A stretch of DNA of 64,000 bases from Sediminicola sp963974715 (GCA_963974715.1 CAXBDK010000004.1:283169-347168), one strand, 5' to 3'. Positions 27,601 through 37,060 are shown, counted from the stretch's first letter. Made by a program: numbers and translations. The notes: generated by a model not told the origin, from the sequence alone.

Positions 27601-29427
27601 GAAAATGACGATAGCACGGATATTCCGATCACCCAAAACCCGGCCATCGCCTTGGTAAAGACAGCAAGTGTTGGGGGAACAGGAACTTTAGGGGACGATA
27701 TCACCTATACCTTTACCGTAACCAACACCGGGGATGTCACCCTAACGGGGATCGTGATCAATGATGCCCTAACGGGGAGCGTCGGTTTGACCGTTAGCCC
27801 CTCCACCTTGGCCCCAGGGGAAATAGGTACCGCTACGGCGCGCTATACCATCGATCAGTTGGACATAGAGGCCGGAAACGTAAGCAATTCAGCTACGGTG
27901 ACAGGTACGGCACCGAACAACGGCACGGTGACGGACACCTCGGGAACCGCATTGGACAATGACGATCGCACAGATACACCGATCACCCAAGACCCGGCCA
28001 TCGCTTTGGTAAAGACAGCAAGTGTTGGGGGAAGAGGAACTTTAGGGGACGATATCACCTATACCTTTACCGTAACCAATACCGGGGATGTCACCCTAAC
28101 AGGGGTCGTGATCGATGATGCCCTAACAGGGAGCGTCGGTTTGACCGTTAGCCCATCGACCTTGGCCCCTGGGGAAACAGGCACCGCTACGGCGAGCTAT
28201 ACCATAGACCAATTGGACATGGATTCCGGAAACGTAAGCAATACCGCAACAGCTACGGGCACGGCCCCGGACAGCAGTACGGTAACCGATATCTCGGGAA
28301 CCGCATTGGACAATGATTCCCCTACCGATACACCACTGGTACGATCTCCCGAAATAATGTTATGGAAAGAGGGCACATATCAGGATACGAACGGTGATGG
28401 CCTAGTGAACACTGGTGATCATATTTTATTCAGTTTTACGGTTGAAAATACGGGTAACATGAATCTGATGAATGTTACCATTACCGATCCCCTGGTCACT
28501 GTAAACGGAGGGCCCATAACAACTTTGGGGCCCGGAGCATCCGATAGCACAACGTTTACTGCGCAATATTTGTTGAGCCAAGAGGACATTGAGGTTGGAG
28601 CGGTATATAACATCGCCATGGCCGAAGCAGAGGACATAAATGGCAATCCGGTGACGGCATATTCCCGGAATCCTGCCCCTCTCGATCCAAATGACCCAAA
28701 CTACGACCCTGGATGTGCCGACTGTACCATTACCGTACTGAACCTACAGCCTGCAATAGCTATTGTTAAACGTGCCATGTTCAATGATGAAAACAATGAT
28801 GGAATGGCCCAAAGCGGGGAAACCATTACCTATCTATTTGCGATCGAGAACACGGGTAAGGTACTGCTGACCGATATAAACGTTGACGATCCACTTCCAG
28901 GAGTAATTATGGACGGGGGCCCTATATCCCTTGGTGTGGGAGAAAGCGACCACACTACCTTTAGTGCGGTCTACGCCATAACCCCACAAGACATCTTACA
29001 GGGCAGCATAAGCAATCAGGCTGTGGTAACCGCTATGACCCCTACGGGGGCTACCGTGTCCGATCTATCGCACGAAACGGATACCGATGGTGACGGCGCT
29101 ACCATAACGGATATAAATGGTTGTGTGTTAAGGGTATACAATGCCGTTTCCCCCAATAATGATGGCCTGAACGATTTCCTAAAGATCGAGGGAATGGAAT
29201 GTTACCCGGACAATACCGTCCAGATCTTTAACCGTTGGGGAATCCTGGTATTCGAAGTAAGTGGGTATGATAATGCCACTACCGTATTCCGTGGTTTTTC
29301 GGATGGCAGGTCTACCATAAAAAGAAGTGAGGCCCTGCCCGCGGGCACTTATTTTTATGTGCTCCATATCAATGGGATGGACGGGAAGACCACTACTAAA
29401 AATGGATATTTGAACATTAACCGATAA
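24640..29427 (+). CDS. Giant DUF11-repeat adhesin with T9SS type B sorting/gliding C-terminal domain; 5' truncated
   Basis: The 1595-codon frame has a calcium-binding thrombospondin type 3-like stretch (DTDGDGIVDRLDLDSDNDG, residues about 46-64). About ten DUF11/conserved-repeat modules of 115-125 residues follow, each opening with a motif like NPAIALVKTASVGGTG. A gliding-motility-associated CHU_C domain ends the protein (VYNAVSPNNDGLNDFLKI, FNRWGILVFEVSGYDN, LPAGTYFYVLHI; about 1495-1595). Such proteins are secreted by the type IX system and attached to the surface. There is no signal peptide: the first 20 or so codons are antisense to the NmrA-like fragment, so the native start has been lost at a junction near 24690. 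It is followed by a PorP/SprF gene, its usual partner. Confidence 0.88.
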   Translation: MVPPCTILPANSKNCVEWTQEYDGMDMNEEKSDMTFYGCDNMGDFDTDGDGIVDRLDLDSDNDGCPDSNEYYGDPNADGGDGGQFGPGPDPVATNIDGTVSNPGATYAGLLEPVRTAVSITLNTAMPDQTANIGGDVSFTADASALMTTDFTTDPDTTTDVTPELLYQWYVSTDAGSSYTVLTGETNATLTVPNVQLTNDEYIFQVAVSHSSNGCTEITDDALLSIAQNPAIALVKTASIAGTVIEGDAITYTFTVTNTGDVTLTGVAIDDALTGSVDLPVGPSILAPGETGTATASYPLTQADIETGIVSNTATVTGSAPNSSTVTDTSGTALDNDDSTETPIAQNPAIALVKTSEYKGDPLQAQLDDIITFSFTVHNTGNITIDNIIVDDPLLGGNISGPLSGDTNNNSILEPTETWVYEADYNITQPEVDTGVVENQATVSGTGSNGDPVNDMSGTSVINDDMTTTLLPPFSGISLVKTATFNDENGNGYPEAGETIGYSFTVENIGYQTLTTITVNDPMVTVAGGPIANLDPGDADNSTFTASYTITQGDIDAGTIQNTATATGKNPANDDISDTSGTAANNNDPTITILTESPALEATKIGTITVPPGVEIIAVGNEIIFLIWVQNTGNVTLHGITLTDTFRDANGNMITLASGPVFEYADQGSAEGDLNVGETANYSASYIIAQSEIDAGGITNSVVADGFSPMNSPVSDISDDGVDTDGNTEDDITDIPFGEDPSIEATKTASITDNGDGQTGVDDVITYTITVQNTGNVTLDNVTLTDTMQDAAGNPLTLSTGPTFTSSDQGSSAGDLLVGETATYTATYQIAQSDVDTGGVVNSAVATGDSPAGTQVNDISDNGNDADGNTEDDTTDTTMVLNPAIALVKTASVGGTGTLGDDITYTFTVTNTGDVTLTGVVIDDALTGSVGLTVSPATLAPGETGTATASHTIAQLDMDAGNVSNTATATGTAPDSSMVTDISGTTLENDDSTDIPITQNPAIALVKTASVGGTGTLGDDITYTFTVTNTGDVTLTGIVINDALTGSVGLTVSPSTLAPGEIGTATARYTIDQLDIEAGNVSNSATVTGTAPNNGTVTDTSGTALDNDDRTDTPITQDPAIALVKTASVGGRGTLGDDITYTFTVTNTGDVTLTGVVIDDALTGSVGLTVSPSTLAPGETGTATASYTIDQLDMDSGNVSNTATATGTAPDSSTVTDISGTALDNDSPTDTPLVRSPEIMLWKEGTYQDTNGDGLVNTGDHILFSFTVENTGNMNLMNVTITDPLVTVNGGPITTLGPGASDSTTFTAQYLLSQEDIEVGAVYNIAMAEAEDINGNPVTAYSRNPAPLDPNDPNYDPGCADCTITVLNLQPAIAIVKRAMFNDENNDGMAQSGETITYLFAIENTGKVLLTDINVDDPLPGVIMDGGPISLGVGESDHTTFSAVYAITPQDILQGSISNQAVVTAMTPTGATVSDLSHETDTDGDGATITDINGCVLRVYNAVSPNNDGLNDFLKIEGMECYPDNTVQIFNRWGILVFEVSGYDNATTVFRGFSDGRSTIKRSEALPAGTYFYVLHINGMDGKTTTKNGYLNINR
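27283..28344 (+). repeat. Three near-identical 354-bp tandem repeats inside the adhesin gene
   Basis: Units start at 27283, 27637 and 27991, exactly 354 bp (118 codons) apart. They share long identical DNA stretches, for example the segment coding GTLGDDITYTFTVTNTGDVT, while the other modules of the gene have diverged. This points to recent unequal recombination and possible length variation of the adhesin stalk. Confidence 0.85.
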
Positions 29428-29439
29428 GCATCGCCCCAC

Positions 29440-30372
29440 ATGGAATTTTACAATAAAAAAATAAAGAAAAAACTTTTGCTCTTGGTAGGTCTTTCCATAG
29501 GATTTATGGGATTTGCCCAACAGGATGCCCAGTACACCCAATACATGTACAATACCATCAATATAAACCCCGCTTATGCCGGTTCTAGGGACGTAATGGG
29601 TATTTTTGGGCTGTACAGGACCCAATGGGTAGGCATTGACGGCGCCCCCAATACGGCCGCGTTTTCCATAAATTCACCTTTGGGAAACAATAATTGGGGA
29701 ATGGGCCTCTCCTTTGTCAACGATAAGATCGGGGCAACGGATGAAAGTACCATTTCCCTTGACCTTTCCTATGCCATAAAGGTCTCGGAGACCTTTAAAC
29801 TTGCATTGGGGTTAAAGGGTACTGGGAATTTATTTAACCTGGACGTAAACAAGTTGGATATAGAACATGCCAATGACCCACAATTTTACAATTTGGACAA
29901 CACCTTTTCCTCTAATTTGGGGGCAGGGCTCTATCTCTATTCCAACAGGACCTATATAGGCATTTCCGCCCCAAATCTCTTTGAGGCCACCCGTTATAAC
30001 GATAATGAAATAGAGATCTATAAGGAGCGGCCCAATTTTTATTTCATCGCGGGACATGTCGTAGATCTTGGCCCTTCGGTGCAATTTAAACCCGCTGTCC
30101 TCACCAAGGTTGTGGAAGGGGCCCCGTTACAGGTAGATGTTTCAGGGAATTTTTTGATACATGAAAGATTGGTTTTGGGCGCCGCTTACCGTTGGAGCGC
30201 CGCCATAAGTGCTATGGCGGGGTTTCAGATAACAGACGGTTTTTTTATAGGCTATGGTTATGATTATGAGACCACCGACCTTTCCCGCTACAATTCCGGA
30301 TCCCATGAACTGTTCCTTCGGTTCGAACTGTTCAATAGATACAGCAATATTATTGCTCCAAGATTCTTTTAA
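29440..30372 (+). CDS. PorP/SprF-family type IX secretion outer-membrane protein
   Basis: This 310-residue beta-barrel protein has a signal peptide ending near FMGFAQQ. The PorP/SprF signature follows: DAQYTQYMYNTININPAYAGSR, RTQWVGIDGAPNT, and repeated amphipathic strands up to LFLRFELFNRYSNIIAPRFF. PorP/SprF proteins lie in the outer membrane and help secrete or anchor the partner adhesin with the type B C-terminal domain encoded just upstream (12-nt gap). The operon continues with a PorE-like gene 8 nt downstream. Confidence 0.93.
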   Translation: MEFYNKKIKKKLLLLVGLSIGFMGFAQQDAQYTQYMYNTININPAYAGSRDVMGIFGLYRTQWVGIDGAPNTAAFSINSPLGNNNWGMGLSFVNDKIGATDESTISLDLSYAIKVSETFKLALGLKGTGNLFNLDVNKLDIEHANDPQFYNLDNTFSSNLGAGLYLYSNRTYIGISAPNLFEATRYNDNEIEIYKERPNFYFIAGHVVDLGPSVQFKPAVLTKVVEGAPLQVDVSGNFLIHERLVLGAAYRWSAAISAMAGFQITDGFFIGYGYDYETTDLSRYNSGSHELFLRFELFNRYSNIIAPRFF

Positions 30373-30380
30373 AAGCTACT

Positions 30381-32324
30381 ATGATGAAGATTAAATTTCA
30401 ATATATAATTTTATGGGCAAATATAATGGCCCTACCCCTTACAGCACAGGAAACAACTGTAGATCATGCAGATGGGAAATACGAAAAATACGCTTATATA
30501 GATGCCATAGAAACCTATGAGCGCCTCGCAAAAAAAGGATATAGTTCCCCCGAGCTGTTCAAGCGTTTGGCCAACTCCTACTATTTTAACGCCAGATTGG
30601 AAGAAGCGGGCAAATGGTACGGAGTATTGTTCGGGTTAAAGGATAGCATTGAAGCGGAATACTATTACAGGTATTCCCAATGCCTTAAATCCATGGAAGA
30701 TTATAAAAAAGCGGATGAAATGCTGGTTTCCTTTCACGCCATGGCAAAAGAGGATTCCAGGGGGCAATTATTTATCGAACAGCAAAATTATTTGGAAAGT
30801 ATCGCCAAAAACTCGGGAAGATATGCCATTGATACCCTAAAGGAAGTAAATTCGGAATATTCCGACTACGGTAGTGCATTTTACGGAAACGCAATTGTTT
30901 TTGCCACGACGCGGGAAAATAGGGGGATATCAAAAAGTGTGCATACCTGGACCGATCACGGTTTTGCCAATCTTTATATGGTAGACGATAAGGAACGCCC
31001 CACTTCCCCAAAAAAACTGGAGGGTCCGATCAACACAAAGTTCCATGAAGCTACACCAGTGTTCGGAAAGGATGGGAAAACTGTTTATTTTACCCGGAAT
31101 AATTTTAGTGAAGGCACCAAGGGAAAAAACAACGAAAATGTAACCTTGTTAAAGCTATACAAAGCTTCTTGGGAGCACGATAAATGGGGCAATATTACAC
31201 CCTTGCCCTTCAACAGCGATCAATACAGTGTGGCCCACCCATCGTTAAGCCCGGATGAAAAAACCTTATATTTTGCTTCCGATATGCCGGGGACATACGG
31301 GGAATCCGATATTTTCAAAGTGGCCGTACACGAGGATGGGACCTACGGGGAACCTATAAATCTCGGGGGCCATATCAATACTCCGGGGAGGGAAACATTT
31401 CCTTTTGTTTCGGACAATCATGAATTGTATTTCTCGTCCGACGGTAGACCGGGCCTAGGAGGATTGGATATCTTTGTTACCATGATCGGGGACGGCCCCA
31501 CAAAATCCAAAATTTACAATATAGGAGCACCTGCCAATAGTCCGCAAGATGATTTTGCCTTTGTTATCGATGCGGTCTCCAGAAAAGGGTATTTAAGTTC
31601 AAATAGACCTGGAGGCCTGGGCGATGATGATATCTTTGCCTTTACCGAGACCCTTCCGTTGGAACTTGATTGCCAACAATTATTACAAGGTACGGTTACT
31701 GCCAATAATAGCGGAGAAACACTTTCGGGCGTAAAACTGGTGCTGTTCAATGATACCTTTGAGACAGTGGCTGCCATGGATACGGATGCAAGTGGAAAGT
31801 ACGAATTTAAGGTCGATTGTGGAAGCACCTATTATGTAAGGGCCGTATTGGATGAATATGGAACAAATGAGGTCAAGGTAATTATAGCTGATTCTTCGGG
31901 AATTACGGAATTGCCCATTACCCTGGAAAAGAAAGTGCAAAAGCTTAGCATAGGGAGTGATCTTGCCAAAGCCTTCGGGATCGAGCTGATCTATTTTGAT
32001 CTTAACCATTCCAATATTAGAAGGGATGCAGCGGTACATTTGGCGAAGGTATTGGATGTAATGCAGCAATATCCAGCCATGAAAATTGATGTAAGATCCC
32101 ACACCGATAGTCGCCAAACCGATATCTACAATAAATGGCTGTCCGACAGAAGAGCTAAATCTACCATTGCATGGTTGGTCAAACAAGGTATAGACGCTTC
32201 CCGTCTAACTGGAACTGGTTATGGGGAGACCCAGTTGGTAAATGGTTGCTCGGATGGGGCGGAATGTTCGGAGGCCGAGCATCAGCTCAATAGAAGAAGT
32301 GAGTTCATTATTACCGATCTCTGA
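30381..32324 (+). CDS. PorE-like OmpA-family protein (TPR, WD40/PD40, carboxypeptidase-like and OmpA domains)
   Basis: This 647-residue exported protein has the domain order of T9SS PorE: a TPR-like region (about 25-140; YAYIDAIETYERLAKKGYSS), a PD40 propeller (about 150-420; ATPVFGKDGKTVYFTRNNF, HPSLSPDEKTLYFASDMPG), a carboxypeptidase regulatory-like sandwich (about 430-510) and a C-terminal OmpA domain (about 530-647; IYFDLNHSNI, VRSHTDSRQTDIYNKWLSDR) that binds peptidoglycan. It probably links the PorP/SprF-adhesin complex to the cell wall. It ends 51 nt before the convergent histidine kinase gene. Confidence 0.92.
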   Translation: MMKIKFQYIILWANIMALPLTAQETTVDHADGKYEKYAYIDAIETYERLAKKGYSSPELFKRLANSYYFNARLEEAGKWYGVLFGLKDSIEAEYYYRYSQCLKSMEDYKKADEMLVSFHAMAKEDSRGQLFIEQQNYLESIAKNSGRYAIDTLKEVNSEYSDYGSAFYGNAIVFATTRENRGISKSVHTWTDHGFANLYMVDDKERPTSPKKLEGPINTKFHEATPVFGKDGKTVYFTRNNFSEGTKGKNNENVTLLKLYKASWEHDKWGNITPLPFNSDQYSVAHPSLSPDEKTLYFASDMPGTYGESDIFKVAVHEDGTYGEPINLGGHINTPGRETFPFVSDNHELYFSSDGRPGLGGLDIFVTMIGDGPTKSKIYNIGAPANSPQDDFAFVIDAVSRKGYLSSNRPGGLGDDDIFAFTETLPLELDCQQLLQGTVTANNSGETLSGVKLVLFNDTFETVAAMDTDASGKYEFKVDCGSTYYVRAVLDEYGTNEVKVIIADSSGITELPITLEKKVQKLSIGSDLAKAFGIELIYFDLNHSNIRRDAAVHLAKVLDVMQQYPAMKIDVRSHTDSRQTDIYNKWLSDRRAKSTIAWLVKQGIDASRLTGTGYGETQLVNGCSDGAECSEAEHQLNRRSEFIITDL

Positions 32325-32375
32325 TATTAAATACTCTAAGAGGTGTTCATTCAGGAGGAAGCCCCAGGCATGGTA

Positions 32376-35234
32376 CTATTTCTCGCCAATGGGTAGATAA
32401 ATATCAAAAGTGGCCCCCTTGTCCGGTTCTCCCGAGGCCGATATGACGCCATGGTGATTGTCCACTATTTTTTTCACAATGGCAAGACCGACTCCCGTAC
32501 CCGAATATTCGCCTCTTCCATGCAAGCGTTGGAAGACCTCGAATATCTTTGCCCGATATTGTGGCTGGAAACCGATACCGTTATCCGAAATACGTATATG
32601 GCAGTAGTCCATTTCGCCCGAGAGGCTATCATTATCGAACGATTCGCCGTTAGCGACTTCGCTTTTGATCCTTATAACGGGAGATATGTTGGGATTCGAA
32701 AATTTCAGTGAATTGCTGAACAGATTGTACAATAATTGCCTGAACTGAAAAGGAATGACCCTCAGTTCGCATGTCCTTTCTATAATAATGCGCGCCTGGA
32801 CAAGCTCCAGTTCTTCTTTCAGATCTTCTTCTACCTCTTCAATAATCCGGGAAAGATCCGTGTGTTCAAAAGTCCTTTCCTGAACGTTTATCTTTGAAAA
32901 ATTGAGCAGGTCATGGATCAATATCTGCATTCGCTGTGCTGCATTCCGCATCCTATGGAATTTATCCTTTCCAAAATCGGAAAGATTGGACGCTTCCCGC
33001 TCCATTATAAGGCTTGAAAAAGTCTGTATCTTCCGCAATGGTTCCTGCAGGTCATGGCTCGAAATATAGGCAAAGGACTGAAGTTCCTTGTTCATTTTCT
33101 CGAGTTCAACATTTTTTTGTTCCAGTTCCAAGGCATTTGATCTCAATACATCCTCGGCCTTCTTCTTTTCGGTGAGGTCGTGTGTGACCTTTGAAAAGCC
33201 GATGATCTCATTTTTTTTGTTATGGACGGCCGTAATGACCACACTTGCCCAAAATACAGTTCCATCCTTTCGCCTACGCCAACCTTCCTGCAGGGCCTTG
33301 CCCTTTTCCCGTGCCAGGTCCAACAATCGTTGCGGCAGGTCCCTTTCCCGATCTGGTTTTGTATAGAACACGGAGAAGTGCTTCCCTATTATTTCCTCTT
33401 CCCTGTACCCTTTAATTTTTTCCGCTCCCATGTTCCAGTTTTCAATGATCCCGTTGGGATCAAGGTACAGGATGGCATAGTCCTGTACCTCTGCAACCAT
33501 AAGGTGATAACGTTCCTCACTTTTTTTAAGGGATTCGTTCAGCAGGCTGAGCTCTTTCGTCCGCTCCGCTACCAGCCTTTCCAACTCATTCGTAAAGGCC
33601 CTTTCGGTATGGATATCGGTAAAGGCAAAGACCCATTTTATGATGCGGTCTTCTGCGTCCAGAACGGGCTCACCGACGACTGAGTGCCACTTGTAATTTC
33701 CGGACTTATCCTTTATTCGGAGATCACAATTGTAGACTTCACCTGTTGCCAGGCTTTCGTTCCAGGTACCGCTGTGCATTTCAAGATCGTCGGGATGCAC
33801 AACCATTTTCAGGGCAGATGTGCCGACAAGCTTAATACCTGTATATACCATCCATTTCCGTGAGGCAAAAAGCGGATTTCCTTTTTCATCCGTCTCCCAT
33901 ATCAATTGGGGGATGCTCTCCGTGAGGAATCGAAACCTTCTTTCGCTCTCCTCTATCTTTTTCTTTGCAGAATTCAGATCGGTCAGGTCTACCCCGGTGT
34001 TCATGACCCCATAAATCTCCCCATGTATGTCGTATAGTGGCGTAAAGCTATAATTGAAATAATAGGTATAAGGCTTTTTATTTACGATCAGGTCAAGCGG
34101 TGTATTTTTTGTATGGAATGATCGCCCCGTTTTGTAAACATTCTTGATCTGTTCGAATACCTGCTGATTGCCCAGTTCGGGCAGCACCTCCTTAAATGAC
34201 TTTCCAATGACATCATTGCCCTTACCCCAAATATTGATGATGGATTCATTGGCGAGCGATATGCGCATTTCCTCACCAACATAAACGGCAATGGGGAAGG
34301 GTGCGCTTTCGACCATTGCGCGCACTTTTTGCTCGCTTTCCTCCACTATGGAACGGGCCAGTACCTGATCTGTTACTTCTATGGCTATGGCTACGATACC
34401 CGAAACGGTCCCATCGGAATCTTTTAGCGCTTCGTATACGAAATTGAGATAAGTGGCCTCGATTTTGCCATTTCGTGGCAGAAGGACCTTTCGCTCATTT
34501 GCAACAAAACTTCCTCCCGTTGTAAAAACAGTGTCCACCAATGTTTCCAGTCCCTGGTCCCTTGCTTCGGGCAATCCTTCAAAAATGGGCCTGTTCATTA
34601 CATCGTCGGCCTTTGCGCCCCATAATTCCAGCATCTTCGCATTTGCGATTTCCACTATGTGGTCCCTGCCCCTGAAAATGCACATGGCTACGGGGGCCTG
34701 CATTATATTGTCCAGAAAAGTTGCATTTCTTTTTTTTAATGTCGCGATGGCCCTGTTCTTCTCGGTCGTATCGCTGACGGTCATAAGTACACCCCCAACT
34801 TGGCCGTTATCTGTCCTGATGGGGCTGTAGGAAAGATCAAAATAACGTTCTTCCACAGGTCCGGTTTGGGAAAGGGGCAACATAAAGTCCCGAACCCCAA
34901 CGGCCTCTCCTGTCATGGCGCTGTCGATCAGGGGTACCATAAGGTCCCAGCTCTCCGAAAATGTTTCCTGTGCGCCCATACCCAAATCCAGTGGACGATT
35001 GCCCATCCCAAAAATGGAAGCAAAGCCATCATTGTACAGTTGGGCATATCCTGTTCCCCATACGATGCACATTCCAAAAGGATTTTCGAGCATTACCGCT
35101 ACCATTGCACGAAGGAACATTGGCCAAGTATCGGGGTTTCCTATGGGGGTATCGTCCCAATCTTTAGCCTTTATGAGCTTTCCCATTTTACCTCCGTGCA
35201 CAGGGAAGTGCATCTCGTTATTTGGACGGTCCAT
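32376..35234 (-). CDS. Multi-PAS sensor histidine kinase
   Basis: This 952-residue soluble protein has about five PAS/PAC modules (residues about 20-690; for example NAKMLELWGAKADDVMNRPI, RRFRFLTESIPQLIWETDEK, AILYLDPNGIIENWNMGAEKI). The HisKA dimerisation helix carries phospho-acceptor His727 in ISSHDLQEPLRK. The HATPase domain has NLFSNSLKFS (N box), ISDNGIGF (G1) and GTGVGLAIVKKIV (G2). There is no transmembrane segment, so it senses a cytoplasmic signal, possibly redox or light through PAS cofactors. Its start abuts the stop of a receiver-only gene with no gap, so the two are translated together. Confidence 0.93.
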   Translation of the reverse strand: MDRPNNEMHFPVHGGKMGKLIKAKDWDDTPIGNPDTWPMFLRAMVAVMLENPFGMCIVWGTGYAQLYNDGFASIFGMGNRPLDLGMGAQETFSESWDLMVPLIDSAMTGEAVGVRDFMLPLSQTGPVEERYFDLSYSPIRTDNGQVGGVLMTVSDTTEKNRAIATLKKRNATFLDNIMQAPVAMCIFRGRDHIVEIANAKMLELWGAKADDVMNRPIFEGLPEARDQGLETLVDTVFTTGGSFVANERKVLLPRNGKIEATYLNFVYEALKDSDGTVSGIVAIAIEVTDQVLARSIVEESEQKVRAMVESAPFPIAVYVGEEMRISLANESIINIWGKGNDVIGKSFKEVLPELGNQQVFEQIKNVYKTGRSFHTKNTPLDLIVNKKPYTYYFNYSFTPLYDIHGEIYGVMNTGVDLTDLNSAKKKIEESERRFRFLTESIPQLIWETDEKGNPLFASRKWMVYTGIKLVGTSALKMVVHPDDLEMHSGTWNESLATGEVYNCDLRIKDKSGNYKWHSVVGEPVLDAEDRIIKWVFAFTDIHTERAFTNELERLVAERTKELSLLNESLKKSEERYHLMVAEVQDYAILYLDPNGIIENWNMGAEKIKGYREEEIIGKHFSVFYTKPDRERDLPQRLLDLAREKGKALQEGWRRRKDGTVFWASVVITAVHNKKNEIIGFSKVTHDLTEKKKAEDVLRSNALELEQKNVELEKMNKELQSFAYISSHDLQEPLRKIQTFSSLIMEREASNLSDFGKDKFHRMRNAAQRMQILIHDLLNFSKINVQERTFEHTDLSRIIEEVEEDLKEELELVQARIIIERTCELRVIPFQFRQLLYNLFSNSLKFSNPNISPVIRIKSEVANGESFDNDSLSGEMDYCHIRISDNGIGFQPQYRAKIFEVFQRLHGRGEYSGTGVGLAIVKKIVDNHHGVISASGEPDKGATFDIYLPIGEK

Positions 35235-35696
35235 CTATCTGAGCAGTTGGTTTTGGAGGACGAATAAATCTCTGGTCGGTTGTTCAAAATTGCCTTCTGA
35301 AATATAGGTCAAGGAGTTATCGATGACTTTTTTGAGCGCTGCAAATTCATTGGGTTTTTGAATGTAAAAATGTGCTCCCTTTTTATATAAAATGTCGGCC
35401 ATATCCATGTCCAGCGAGGTTGAGAAGATAACGATGGGAAGGTCCCTCAACCCATCCATCGACCGTATTTCGGACAAACACTCCAGGCCGTCCTTTAGGG
35501 GCATGTTCAGGTCTAGAAAAAGAATATCGGGAAGGTCGCCCGAAGGTCGTTCCGATAGATGTTCCATCAATTGGATCCCATTCCTGACCGTAACTAGTAA
35601 GGTGGAAGAATCCAGGTCGGCAAGGGCCTCGTTGAAAAGTTCCAGATCATCTTCGTCATCGTCCGCCACTAAAAGTCTGAATTCCATTTTGTCCAT
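35235..35696 (-). CDS. Single-domain response regulator (partner of the PAS kinase)
   Basis: This 153-residue receiver has the acidic cluster LLVADDDEDD, phospho-acceptor Asp in DILFLDLNMPLKDG, Ser/Thr in VIFSTS and Lys in FYIQKPNEF. It has no output domain, like the CheY/Rcp1-type regulators that shuttle phosphate from large PAS or phytochrome kinases. The stop codon is immediately followed by the kinase start. A second regulator of the same type is divergently encoded at 36169. Confidence 0.93.
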   Translation of the reverse strand: MDKMEFRLLVADDDEDDLELFNEALADLDSSTLLVTVRNGIQLMEHLSERPSGDLPDILFLDLNMPLKDGLECLSEIRSMDGLRDLPIVIFSTSLDMDMADILYKKGAHFYIQKPNEFAALKKVIDNSLTYISEGNFEQPTRDLFVLQNQLLR

Positions 35697-36168
35697 GCAC
35701 GCTAAAATTGTGGATTCTAATTAAAACATTGATTTGGCAAAAGTAAACGTCAAAGCTTAAAAATCAAAAAAATAAGGTCAATTGATCGAATTCCACTTCC
35801 TTTAATTTCGGATAAACCTGGGTACGACATTAAGATATAATACACGACCTTGACGTTCCAAGTCTACATTTTAATTTTCAACAGTTACGCATATAGAGTT
35901 GATGACAGAAAACCAAAGAACTCTATTGAAAAATCGGGAAATGAACCCAATCGCCAATATTATTGACCCATATGGAGCTAAACGGAGCGGTTACTTATAT
36001 TAACGGTAAATCCGTGATTACGAAATTAATTCATTTAAGCAGCTTCAGATACCCTACGGCACGGCGATTTTTTTGAAAGATCAATTGTTCTTACGGTTGA
36101 GATTATCACAAAAATCTTGCCGTACAATTCAGTTCTTTTCCTAATTTAGCATTTTATATAAATAATCT
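35697..36168. other. Divergent intergenic region between two response-regulator genes
   Basis: Promoters for both regulator genes must lie here, but no clear Bacteroidetes -7/-33 pair was found. A 33-codon frame at 35902-36003 (MTENQRTLLKNREMNPIANI onward) has natural composition but no other support. Confidence 0.5.
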
Positions 36169-36612
36169 ATGGGCCGCAAAAGAATCGTTTATTGCGTGGA
36201 GGATGACGAGGATGACAGGTCATTTTTTAAGGAGGCCATTGCCGAATTGGGCTTTCCGGTCATTTTACAGCTCTTCGAAATGGGAAAGGACTTTTTGGAT
36301 CATCTTGAAAACGCGGACGATCAGCTTCCCGATTTCCTGTTTCTAGACCTGAACATGCCAATAGTTACCGGCCACGATATTCTGAAAAGACTTAAGGCCC
36401 ACCCCAAATGGTCCACGATCCCCGTTGCTATCTGCAGTACATCGTCCAGTGAAGAAGACATACGGAAAACCTTTCAAATGGGTGCGAACATCTATATTGT
36501 CAAGCCAAATTCCTTCCAAATTTTACAAACTGCCCTAAAAAGGTTGTTGATTACGGATTACCGGTCCCATGCTTCCAACGTAAACTGGGACAATTTTCTT
36601 TTTAAGTTATAA
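36169..36612 (+). CDS. Single-domain response regulator
   Basis: This 147-residue receiver-only protein has YCVEDDEDDRSFF, phospho-acceptor Asp in FLFLDLNMPIVTGHDI, AICSTSSSEEDI and Lys in IYIVKPNSF. It closely resembles the regulator at 35235-35696 and may compete for phosphate from the same PAS kinase. It has no DNA-binding domain, so the output must be through protein contact or phosphorelay. Confidence 0.92.
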   Translation: MGRKRIVYCVEDDEDDRSFFKEAIAELGFPVILQLFEMGKDFLDHLENADDQLPDFLFLDLNMPIVTGHDILKRLKAHPKWSTIPVAICSTSSSEEDIRKTFQMGANIYIVKPNSFQILQTALKRLLITDYRSHASNVNWDNFLFKL

Positions 36613-36829
36613 AATCAGTGAGATCAAAATCACTAAGGTTTCTGAGCTTTTGCATCAGTACATCTTTAATTACCGCTTTAAAAGTTTTGCTGAGCATAAG
36701 ATCTATTGTAGGATAGAAGGAGTTCCCTTTGCAAAAATCATGTTCATAACCAACGTTATCGTGTTGCCCGTACTCCTTAGCGCTCTTTTTGAAGTGCTGC
36801 CGGGAAACACAGAGATTTGATAAATTCAA
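36602..36829 (-). CDS. Short hypothetical ORF, doubtful
   Basis: This 75-codon frame converges on the response regulator with an 11-nt overlap. The C-terminal part (TFKAVIKDVLMQKLRNLSDF) reads like a real helix; the N-terminal part with two Cys and many polar residues does not. No family was recognised, and it lies next to a decayed duplication, so it may be a remnant. Confidence 0.25.
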   Translation of the reverse strand: MNLSNLCVSRQHFKKSAKEYGQHDNVGYEHDFCKGNSFYPTIDLMLSKTFKAVIKDVLMQKLRNLSDFDLTDFIT

Positions 36830-36882
36830 ATAGGTACCAAAACATTTGATTCCTACGGGCGGGAGTTGCTTCTATCACTGTG

Positions 36883-37060
36883 AATCGGGCAAGCTTAACG
36901 GAATAGAAAAAGGGAGGGACACCTCCATCTACTCTAGCCCTACGGTTCTTCTGATGAAAGGGGAAGGTGCCGCACGTGGACTAACGGCTTACCCCCTCTT
37001 TCGTATCACCATATGTACGATCATGCCATCGCTGTTTCTTCATCGGTCATTTGCCCTTTG
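36883..37060 (-). pseudogene. Degenerate second copy of the mobC 3' end
   Basis: The stretch aligns with 38387-38560, the 3' end of mobC plus the sequence beyond it. Shared blocks include ATCGGGCAAGC, TACCCCCTCTT and ATCACCATATGT versus ATGACCAAATGT. On the minus strand it still encodes DGMIVHMVIRKRG-stop at 36989, matching the MobC end DPMTAHLVIRKRG-stop. Upstream codons are disrupted by stops. It is a relic of a duplicated or second mobilisation module. The TlpA-type gene lies between the two copies. Confidence 0.7.

Noticed and set aside
25321..28344. CRISPR array, because of regular repeats
   Set aside because: The repeats are coding modules of 354 bp in one long frame, not short repeats with unique spacers.
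35902..36003. 33-codon ORF between the response regulators
   Set aside because: Too short and without ribosome-binding or homology support; it could equally be chance.
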